64,000 nt of DNA, taken from NCBI RefSeq assembly GCF_014305155.1, contig NZ_JACRUK010000004.1, positions 62,001 to 126,000 on the forward strand, written 5' to 3'. The notes beneath the pieces were generated by a model. It searched no databases and was not told where the DNA came from. It worked only from the letters and a program-made list of their open reading frames with translations. The translations under genes were made by a program, and so were the position numbers. Within the stretch, counting starts at the first letter, position 1; the number at the start of each line of letters is the position of its first letter. Positions 7,799-15,479 of the stretch are shown piece by piece. Origin of the DNA: Flavobacterium muglaense (GTDB lineage: Bacteria > Bacteroidota > Bacteroidia > Flavobacteriales > Flavobacteriaceae).

Positions 7799-9706
7799 AT
7801 GAGTCGTTACAAGATAAACAACCTAGAAGAATACTTTAAAGAATATAAAAAATCAGTTCGTGAGCCTAAAAAATTCTGGGACAAAATCGCATCCGAAAAC
7901 TTCACTTGGTACCAAGAATGGAGCAAAGTGGTTGATTTTAATATGGCTGACGCCGAAATAAAATGGTTTGAAGATGCCAAAGTAAACATTACAAAAAACT
8001 GTATTGACAGACATCTTGCCAAAAAAGGAGATAAAACCGCTATTATCTTTGAACCAAATGACCCAACCGAAGAAGCGCAGCATATATCCTATACCGAATT
8101 GCACCAGCGCGTTTCAAAAATGGCCAATGTTTTGCGTGATCAAGGCATTCAAAAAGGAGATCGTGTGTGTATCTACTTGCCCATGATTCCGGAACTTGCT
8201 ATTACTACTTTGGCGTGCGCTAGAATTGGAGCGATCCACTCGGTTGTTTTTGCAGGATTCTCGGCTTCGGCAGTGGCTACAAGAATAAATGATAGTGAAT
8301 GTAAAATGGTCATCACCTCGGATGGTGGTTATCGTGGTAATAAAACCATTGACTTAAAAGGAATCGTAGACGAAGCTTTGACAAACACTCCATGTGTCGA
8401 AAAAGTTTTAGTAGTTAAAAGAACGAATACTGCAATCCAAATGAAAGACGGTCGTGACCAATGGTTGCAACCGCTTTTAGACCAAGCATCAGACAATAAT
8501 ACGGCCGAAATCATGGACGCCGAAGATCCGTTGTTTATCTTATACACCTCTGGTTCTACCGGAAAACCAAAAGGAATGGTGCATACTACCGCAGGGTATA
8601 TGGTGTACACAGCCTATACTTTTAAAAACGTATTCAACTACGAGGATAATGACATCTTCTGGTGTACTGCTGATATTGGGTGGATCACAGGACATTCTTA
8701 TATTCTTTACGGCCCGTTATTAAATGGTGCGACTACCGTAATTTTCGAAGGAGTTCCTTCTTATCCTGACTTTAGTCGTTTTTGGGAAATTATAGAAAAA
8801 CATCAAGTAAATCAATTCTATACCGCTCCTACAGCCATTCGTGCTTTAGCCAAAGAAAGCTTAGATTATGTACAACGCTTCCCTTTAAAATCGCTAAAAG
8901 TAATAGGATCAGTAGGAGAACCGATCAACGAAGAAGCATGGCACTGGTACAATGACCACGTGGGTGACAAAAGGTGTCCTGTTGTTGATACTTGGTGGCA
9001 AACAGAAACTGGCGGAATTATGATTTCTCCAATTCCATTTGTAACACCTACAAAACCTACTTATGCTACATTGCCATTACCCGGAATTCAGCCTGTTTTA
9101 ATGGATGAAAAACGAAATGAAATAGAAGACAATCAAGTGGTAGGATCGTTATGTATTAAATTTCCTTGGCCTGGAATCGCCAGAACCATTTGGGGCGATC
9201 ATCAAAGGTATAAAGAGACTTATTTCTCGGCCTTTCCAGGCAAATATTTCACTGGTGACGGCGCTTTGCGTGACGAAGTAGGCTATTACAGAATCACAGG
9301 TCGTGTGGATGATGTAGTTATTGTATCTGGACACAATCTAGGAACAGCACCTATTGAAGACGCGATTAATGAGCATCCAGCCGTAGCCGAATCAGCAATT
9401 GTTGGATTCCCACATGATGTAAAAGGAAATGCATTATATGGTTACGTAATCCTGAAAGAAACAGGTGAATCACGTGATAGAGAAAACTTAATGCGCGAAA
9501 TCAACCAACAAATTTCTAACCAAATAGGCCCAATTGCCAAACTAGATAAAATTCAGTTTGTTTCAGGCTTGCCCAAAACACGTTCTGGAAAAATCATGCG
9601 ACGCATACTTCGTAAAATAGCCGAAGGGGACTTTTCTAACTTTGGAGATACCTCAACGTTATTAAACCCTGAAATTGTAGAAGAAATAAAAAACGGGAAA
9701 CTTTAA
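7799..9706 (+). CDS. acs: Acetyl-CoA synthetase (AMP-forming)
   Basis: A 635-residue ligase that converts acetate, ATP and CoA to acetyl-CoA in the cytoplasm. Visible landmarks are the N-terminal FWDKIASENFTWYQEW, the P-loop LYTSGSTGKPKGMVHTTAGY (about residues 247-266), DTWWQTETGG, the hinge region GRVDDVVIVSGHNLGTAPIE and the catalytic Lys in KTRSGKIMRRILRK (about residue 598). Length matches the family (about 630-650). It is the last gene of the rightward carboxylate unit and is followed by a strong terminator. It is clearly a different paralogue from the PrpE-like neighbour, so two substrates or two affinity ranges are probably covered. Confidence 0.93.
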   Translation: MSRYKINNLEEYFKEYKKSVREPKKFWDKIASENFTWYQEWSKVVDFNMADAEIKWFEDAKVNITKNCIDRHLAKKGDKTAIIFEPNDPTEEAQHISYTELHQRVSKMANVLRDQGIQKGDRVCIYLPMIPELAITTLACARIGAIHSVVFAGFSASAVATRINDSECKMVITSDGGYRGNKTIDLKGIVDEALTNTPCVEKVLVVKRTNTAIQMKDGRDQWLQPLLDQASDNNTAEIMDAEDPLFILYTSGSTGKPKGMVHTTAGYMVYTAYTFKNVFNYEDNDIFWCTADIGWITGHSYILYGPLLNGATTVIFEGVPSYPDFSRFWEIIEKHQVNQFYTAPTAIRALAKESLDYVQRFPLKSLKVIGSVGEPINEEAWHWYNDHVGDKRCPVVDTWWQTETGGIMISPIPFVTPTKPTYATLPLPGIQPVLMDEKRNEIEDNQVVGSLCIKFPWPGIARTIWGDHQRYKETYFSAFPGKYFTGDGALRDEVGYYRITGRVDDVVIVSGHNLGTAPIEDAINEHPAVAESAIVGFPHDVKGNALYGYVILKETGESRDRENLMREINQQISNQIGPIAKLDKIQFVSGLPKTRSGKIMRRILRKIAEGDFSNFGDTSTLLNPEIVEEIKNGKL

Positions 9707-9726
9707 AATTTCTTTTTATCGAATGC

Positions 9727-9768
9727 AAAAGCGGCCTTAGTCTTAATTGACTGAGGCCGCTTTTTTCT
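9727..9768 (+). terminator. Rho-independent terminator after acs
   Basis: A 10-bp GC-rich stem (GCGGCCTTAG paired with CTGAGGCCGC, one G-T pair) is flanked by A and T runs and ends in TTTTTT. It lies 20 bases past the acs stop. The A run on the other side means it could also stop transcripts arriving from the leftward amylase gene at 9828. Confidence 0.87.
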
Positions 9769-9827
9769 TTAAACAAAAGTAGGAAAGCTGTTTGTTAAGA
9801 ACAGCCTTACTACCCAACCCAATTAAC

Positions 9828-12707
9828 TTATTTTTTTATGAATTTAATTACCTGTACTTGATTGTCTGCATTGTAAGCTTTTACTACATATACACCTTGA
9901 GTCAAATCATTCACTTCATATTGAAACGAAGCATTTCCATTGGTTTTAAAACGTTTCATTACCTGTCCGTTGATCGAGAATACTTCCACTCTATTAATCT
10001 GGCTACTTAGTGTGAAATAGTGGTCCACTGGATTTGGATACAAATAAACTGCATTCTCTTTATTTTCGAAATTTGCAATGGCTAGCGCAGCTACTTTATT
10101 ACCATAGATTCTAAATTCGCCTGCTGGTATACTTATCGTTGCATTCACATCTGAAACTGTAATTGCACTATTGTCCATCAAATTGTACCAAGTTCCCGTG
10201 TAAGGAAAACCAGTAGCTACGTTTTGAGTCGACAAATCAAAATTAGCCAATACCAATACATCCTTCAATTGGGCCGAAGTCAAAGCAGCGTTAGTAATTT
10301 TAATATTTGGCGTAAGCGTAGTTCCTCCAGCCATAGTTACGGTTCCTACAAAAACAGGTTCATTCAATTTTAAAGCAATCATTTTTGACCAATCGGTATA
10401 AATTTTATTTCGATTCGTGTTGCCTAACCAATTGTTTGCCCACTGTGGTTGTGGTTTTGTATCTAGCTTGCAATCACCCGCAGTTGCATCTGTAGCAGTG
10501 TTTACGCTCCCGTCGTTGCATGCAAAAATTGAAGAATCCCAACCAAGCTCGCCAAAATGCCAAATCATCTTTGGCCCGGGTACCAATAAAGTCACCGCTC
10601 CTAAAGCCGACATTCTAGCTAATGCTGTCGCTGGAGTTTTTACATTATACCCATTCAAATTAGCACCAAATTGTATGTTTTTATACATCAATCGTTCTTC
10701 GTCATGGCTTTCGGCATAACCCATCAAACGGTTTTTAGTAAATCCATGTACGCTGCTATTCATTCGAGAAATATCATTGCTAGAATTGTACCCCATAGTC
10801 AATTGATTGTAGGGATCAGTCATTTTTCCCCACATCATTACTCCCTTACTGATGGTTTCATTGATACGGTAATTAGCCCATTCTTTTTCCTCAGTATCCG
10901 TTCCTAAATGTTCAAAAATAACATAGTGCGTAGGATCTAAACTCCAAGAATAATCGGCATAATCTTTTAAAATTGCTACACGATCTGCTTGATAAGCATT
11001 CGTACAACTTTCATCACTAGCAGTACAATTTTGCGTAAAGCCTTTGGTTAAATCCCAACGAAAACCGTCAATTTTATATTCGTCTATCCAATGTTTCACC
11101 ACACGCTTAACATAATTTTTTGTCAAAGTGGAACTGTGATTAAAATCTTCACCTACACTATAACTGTGTTTTGCAACGGTATTAAAATATGGATTTTCGG
11201 TCGAAGGAGAGCCCCAACCATCACCATCAGGATCATTCATCCACATTCGAACCATAGGATTTCGACCAAAAGCATGATTTAAAGCCACATCCAGAATTAC
11301 TGCTATTCCGTTTTGATGGCATAGATCTACTAATTCCTTAAACTTAGTTGAAGGGCCATAAAATTTATCCAGTGCCATGTGAAAAGAAGTGTTGTAGCCC
11401 CAACTTTCGTTTCCTTCAAACTCCATCACTGGTAACAATTCGATCGCATTTATTTTTAGATTCTTAAAATAATCCATTCGATCAATAATACTTTGATAAC
11501 TTCTTGCTGCATCAAAATCACGAACCAATAGTTCATATACCACTAGTTTTTCTTTTTCTGGTTTTACAAAATTTGTAGTCGCAGTACTCCATGCATAAGG
11601 AGTCTGGCCTGTTTGTAAAACTGTAACTTCGCGTTCCTGCCCTACAGGATAAACTGGCCTATTAGGGTAAGACGCAGCTGGAATACCAGGGTCATCAAAA
11701 GGAGATAAAACCAAGGTCGCATAGGGATCGGCAGTTTTCACTAAGGTAGGTGTTCCTACGATTGGAGTAGCATCAGCCACCCAATACTGATAGGTATAAT
11801 TTGTACCTGAAACCAGTCCCGTCAATTCTAACCAAAATTTTCCAGATGTTGGATCTTTTTGCATCGAATACGCCGATGTAGGTTGCCAATTATTAAAACT
11901 TCCTGCTATGTAAACAAAATCTTTCAATGGAGCATCTAGCACCAAGGTTGCCTTTGTAGCATCTGTACTATTATAATTAATTCCGTCTACTATTCCTGAA
12001 GGCATCGCTACCGCAGGCGTATTGGGATTGACAATCACCGAAAACTTCTTGTTTACCACTGTAGTTCCTTGTGTTACTTCTAAAACATAGTTCTGATTTG
12101 CTGTAATAGCATTATGGCTGAAGGTATAATTTGAAGTACTTGCGTTCGTATGAATAGTTGAACCATTTGCTTTCAAAACATAGCTAGCGTTTCCTCCAGT
12201 ATTGGTCGCACTAATAGTAAAATTACTGCCTGATGCTAGAATAGAAGCACTGTTTTCAGTAGGATTAGTCAGGCTTACTTGAAACACACCAACCTCGGCT
12301 AAAATATCTTGTGATTTCTTGTCGCCAGTACCATCCTTAGCCTTGATTAAAAAACCAATTCGGCCGATGTTAGTTGTATTGTAATAAGCTGTGGGCGTAA
12401 TTGTTTTTGTATAGGTATCCGTTGCTACATTATAGGTAAACTTGCTCGCTTCATCAGATGCCGTCCAAGAACCATTGAGCGGTGTCCCTTTTTGGGTGGT
12501 ATCGTCGCTATCAAAAGCCCAAGCCCACATGTACAAAGCATTGCCAGTAACGCCCCAGCTCGCTTCATTGATACTACTCCCATTGATTGTAATGGTAATA
12601 GCGGTCGTTTCTTCAAATACTGCAGGGCTTATAGCGTAACTTACTGTTTGCTGTTGTGCAAAAACAGGCACTGCTAACAGTAGAAATAAGAGTACTATTT
12701 TTTTCAT
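9828..12707 (-). CDS. Secreted GH13 alpha-amylase with T9SS C-terminal sorting domain
   Basis: A 959-residue exported enzyme that should cut alpha-1,4-glucans outside the cell. It has a signal peptide (residues 1-18, ending PVFAQ), N-terminal beta-sandwich modules including a CBM48/E-set-like stretch (YIAGSFNNWQPTSAY, about residues 267-281), and a GH13 barrel. The barrel shows region I DVALNHAF (about 470), region II GFRWDLTKG with the nucleophile Asp (about 548), region III EHLG acid/base Glu (about 598) and region IV SHDEE (about 670). The last 75 residues are a Por-type sorting tail (YPNPVDHYFTL, then GVYVVKAY). It is the last gene of the leftward susCDE-like arm, but a hairpin separates it from that arm. 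Confidence 0.88.
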   Translation of the reverse strand: MKKIVLLFLLLAVPVFAQQQTVSYAISPAVFEETTAITITINGSSINEASWGVTGNALYMWAWAFDSDDTTQKGTPLNGSWTASDEASKFTYNVATDTYTKTITPTAYYNTTNIGRIGFLIKAKDGTGDKKSQDILAEVGVFQVSLTNPTENSASILASGSNFTISATNTGGNASYVLKANGSTIHTNASTSNYTFSHNAITANQNYVLEVTQGTTVVNKKFSVIVNPNTPAVAMPSGIVDGINYNSTDATKATLVLDAPLKDFVYIAGSFNNWQPTSAYSMQKDPTSGKFWLELTGLVSGTNYTYQYWVADATPIVGTPTLVKTADPYATLVLSPFDDPGIPAASYPNRPVYPVGQEREVTVLQTGQTPYAWSTATTNFVKPEKEKLVVYELLVRDFDAARSYQSIIDRMDYFKNLKINAIELLPVMEFEGNESWGYNTSFHMALDKFYGPSTKFKELVDLCHQNGIAVILDVALNHAFGRNPMVRMWMNDPDGDGWGSPSTENPYFNTVAKHSYSVGEDFNHSSTLTKNYVKRVVKHWIDEYKIDGFRWDLTKGFTQNCTASDESCTNAYQADRVAILKDYADYSWSLDPTHYVIFEHLGTDTEEKEWANYRINETISKGVMMWGKMTDPYNQLTMGYNSSNDISRMNSSVHGFTKNRLMGYAESHDEERLMYKNIQFGANLNGYNVKTPATALARMSALGAVTLLVPGPKMIWHFGELGWDSSIFACNDGSVNTATDATAGDCKLDTKPQPQWANNWLGNTNRNKIYTDWSKMIALKLNEPVFVGTVTMAGGTTLTPNIKITNAALTSAQLKDVLVLANFDLSTQNVATGFPYTGTWYNLMDNSAITVSDVNATISIPAGEFRIYGNKVAALAIANFENKENAVYLYPNPVDHYFTLSSQINRVEVFSINGQVMKRFKTNGNASFQYEVNDLTQGVYVVKAYNADNQVQVIKFIKK

Positions 12708-12724
12708 GGTTTTTTGGTTTTAAT

Positions 12725-12754
12725 AAAAAAGGCTACCAATTGATAGCCTTTTTA
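12725..12754 (-). terminator. Hairpin between the SusE-like gene and the amylase
   Basis: A 10-bp stem (AAAAAGGCTA paired with TAGCCTTTTT) with an 8-base loop lies in the 62-base gap between the SusE-like stop and the amylase start. Read leftward it has a T run, so it can act as a terminator or attenuator. That would lower amylase expression relative to the upstream sus genes. Confidence 0.65.
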
Positions 12755-12769
12755 ATAGTTAAGAACATT

Positions 12770-13846
12770 TTATTGTTTCACCATTGAGTATTTGTATGCT
12801 CTAGGGTTACTTAAATCTAAAGTGATTAAATAGCTCCCCGCAGTTGTACTAATATTTGTTCCACCTGCTTCAAGAGTTCCATCTGCTCCAGTATCACCAA
12901 AGTTATAGTCCCAATTGTTATTTGCTCTAAATTTCATTCCGTTATCAGGAGCAGCTTGATTTGTTAAGGTTGCTACAACTGTCCATGTTTTAGTGTCTTT
13001 ATTATAAGTCATTGGTGTATCGGTAGTCCAACCACCTGGAGTTCCGTTACCTACAATTCCCCAGCTTAGCTTAGTGGCTTTGTACGTAAGTTTCTCTGTA
13101 TCTACTTCCATTTTATAGTATCCAGCAGCAGGAATCTTAAGATTAGCTCCTGATAATGCTAATGTTCCAGCTGTTGCACCAGCAGCATATTCACCTGGCT
13201 GAGACCATGCTGGAAAACTTGTGAATTTATACTCTGCATTTGCATCGTTGAAATAGATATACCCTTCAAAATCTACTTTTCCATAACCCGAAGCGGCTAA
13301 TTTTGGAGAACTAGCAGGATCCCAATTTTTTGGGTAACCCGCAGCTTCTGCGTATCCACCTGGCACCCATAACTTAGGACTTTCGGTAGTATATGGCGTA
13401 ACAACAATACTTACTACATTAGAAAACAGACTTGCAGTTCCTACAGTAGCTTTAATTCTAACTTCCATTTCAGCAGGAGAAAAAGGCACCGCTTTAAGCG
13501 TTAAAGCAGCTCCATTCATTGACTCTACAGTAACTGAAACTTGATTTTCGGATGGTAAAGCACTTCCAATTATTTGAGGTGTTTTGAATGCATTTCCTTT
13601 TGTGTCCATTTGCACTACATAATTCACTTGAACATCACCACCAAAATTAGCCGATTTCCAAGTAAATCGTTCCACTTGTGATGCAGCATTTGCAGGAGTC
13701 AGAACGTAAGCTGCACCCGAAGTTGGGGCTGTTAAAACTGGTGCATCTACACCTTCGATAACGGGTCTATCTTGAACATCTTCGACGCTACATGATAAAG
13801 TAAGAACTGCAAATAATGCAATTATTGATCTAGTTATATTTTTCAT
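12770..13846 (-). CDS. SusE/SusF-like outer-membrane starch-binding lipoprotein
   Basis: A 358-residue lipoprotein with signal sequence and lipobox LTLSCS (Cys about residue 19). An N-terminal SusE-type Ig-like domain (VDAPVLTAPTSGAAYVLTP; TWKSANFGGDVQVNYVVQMD) is followed by two tandem carbohydrate-binding-like modules. One contains KLWVPGGYAEAAGYPKNWD and KFTSFPAWSQPGEYA; the other contains WGIVGNGTPGGW and MKFRANNNWDYNFGD. SusE and SusF do not cut starch; they hold it at the cell surface. The gene follows the susD homologue by 20 bases in the leftward operon. The exact glycan bound is inferred from the GH13 and GH65 neighbours. Confidence 0.85.
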   Translation of the reverse strand: MKNITRSIIALFAVLTLSCSVEDVQDRPVIEGVDAPVLTAPTSGAAYVLTPANAASQVERFTWKSANFGGDVQVNYVVQMDTKGNAFKTPQIIGSALPSENQVSVTVESMNGAALTLKAVPFSPAEMEVRIKATVGTASLFSNVVSIVVTPYTTESPKLWVPGGYAEAAGYPKNWDPASSPKLAASGYGKVDFEGYIYFNDANAEYKFTSFPAWSQPGEYAAGATAGTLALSGANLKIPAAGYYKMEVDTEKLTYKATKLSWGIVGNGTPGGWTTDTPMTYNKDTKTWTVVATLTNQAAPDNGMKFRANNNWDYNFGDTGADGTLEAGGTNISTTAGSYLITLDLSNPRAYKYSMVKQ

Positions 13847-13866
13847 TTTATATCGTTTTTATAGTA

Positions 13867-15462
13867 TTAGTATCCAGGGTTTTGTTGTAATTTTTGATTT
13901 GAAGCCAATGCGTATGCCGGAATAGGAAACACATCTCTATACGATTGAGTAGGTGATCCACCAGCAGCGCCTCCTTTAAAAGGCCATAAATAAGCACCTC
14001 CTGTGAATTTACCAAAACGAACCAAATCGGTTCTTCTGTGCCCTTCCCAATGCAACTCTCTGGCTCTTTCATCCAAAATAAAATCTAAAGTAAGGTCTCC
14101 TTGACTTACCGTTGTTGCTTTGGCTCTTGTGCGTAAAGCATTAACATAAGTCACAGCATTTCCTAAAGTAGCTCCTCCAGCCGCTCTTACAGCACACTCA
14201 GCGTACATTAGGTAAGCATCTCCAAGACGGAAAATTGGGAAATCAGCATCGGAGAAATTCCCTGCTTTATCTGAACCCTGTAATCCGTTAACATCAACAT
14301 TTCTAAATTTTTGAATCGCATACCCATCAGTAAACAAACTAATATCTTTAATTTCTTTAGTTTGCCCATCAGTGTAAAATTGCCCACGACTGTCTGTTGT
14401 ATTAGCCCCAAATTTGTCTACGAATGCAGCAGTAGTTCGAATACCAGCCCAACCGCCATTAATTCCAAAATCAGCAGCTTTCATGCTTCCTCCTACGGGA
14501 GCATGTGTTAAGAACGTTGTTCCACCGTAGGTTTGAGTATGTATACCATCAAAACCTATTGTGAAAATAAATTCATTTTGAGCCCCATTTTTATTATTAT
14601 CAGCTAAAAACAACTGATTGTAATTAGTATGTAACTTATAAGAAGTTGCTAGTACTTTATTAATTAAAGGAACAGCCTCAGCATAATGGTCTGTACCTAT
14701 GTATACTTTAGCGTTCATATACAATTTAGCTTGTAACATCCAAGCAGCAGCTTGATCGACACGATACGCTTCATTCGATTTTGGTGCTTTTAGTACGGGA
14801 GCAATTGCAGTTAACTCATCATCAATGAACTTATATATTTCAGCTCTACTTGCGTATTCTGGGTAGTAAAATGTAGTAGGTGACTCTTCGGTAGCCAATG
14901 AACCACCTCCAAAAGTATCAATCAAGTGCCAGTAAGTTATTGCTCTTAAAAAACGAGCTTCGGCTCTATAGGTAGCGATCTCCCCTTTTAAAGTTGCATC
15001 TACACCTCTTGCTGCCAACTTCTCATCTGTAGTTTGACGCAAAAATTCGTTACAGTTTACAATTTGGAAAGAGAAACGAGCAAAAGTGGCGCTAATAAAG
15101 TTGTCCGAAGAAGTCCAAGATTGTGCGTGAAAATCCTTAATTGTACCATCATTCCATCCTATAACTGCTTCATCAGTAGTTAATTCTTGCATCATCCAGT
15201 ACCCTCTAATGTATTGACTTGTACCTTCATCAATTCCTGAAATATCTGGTTTTCCTGCTGGACCTTGTTGACCCGAAGTTGCAAAACCCGCATATAGTTT
15301 AGCTAGATTTTGCTTGTATGATTCTGGTGTGCTGTAAAATGTTTCTCCAGCAACCGAATCTCCATTATCTGGAGATTGGTTCAAATCATTTGTACATGAT
15401 GGAAACGCAAGCACCAACAATAACAATGAAATACCCAATATTTGTTTATGTATATTTTTCAT
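13867..15462 (-). CDS. susD: SusD/RagB family surface glycan-binding lipoprotein
   Basis: A 531-residue lipoprotein with lipobox AFPSC (Cys about residue 23) and the SusD fold. The N-terminal part carries TPR-like helices (YRAEARFLRAITYWHLIDTFGG is a SusD hallmark region; about residues 160-185). The C-terminal RagB domain includes FPIFRLGDAYLMYAECAVRA, LDFILDERARELHWEGHRR and DVFPIPAYALASNQKLQQNPGY. It forms the lid of the SusCD importer and binds oligosaccharide. The gene lies 17 bases after susC in the same operon. The GH13 and GH65 setting suggests maltodextrin as the ligand. Confidence 0.93.
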   Translation of the reverse strand: MKNIHKQILGISLLLLVLAFPSCTNDLNQSPDNGDSVAGETFYSTPESYKQNLAKLYAGFATSGQQGPAGKPDISGIDEGTSQYIRGYWMMQELTTDEAVIGWNDGTIKDFHAQSWTSSDNFISATFARFSFQIVNCNEFLRQTTDEKLAARGVDATLKGEIATYRAEARFLRAITYWHLIDTFGGGSLATEESPTTFYYPEYASRAEIYKFIDDELTAIAPVLKAPKSNEAYRVDQAAAWMLQAKLYMNAKVYIGTDHYAEAVPLINKVLATSYKLHTNYNQLFLADNNKNGAQNEFIFTIGFDGIHTQTYGGTTFLTHAPVGGSMKAADFGINGGWAGIRTTAAFVDKFGANTTDSRGQFYTDGQTKEIKDISLFTDGYAIQKFRNVDVNGLQGSDKAGNFSDADFPIFRLGDAYLMYAECAVRAAGGATLGNAVTYVNALRTRAKATTVSQGDLTLDFILDERARELHWEGHRRTDLVRFGKFTGGAYLWPFKGGAAGGSPTQSYRDVFPIPAYALASNQKLQQNPGY

Positions 15463-15479
15463 GTTTCTTATTATTTGTA

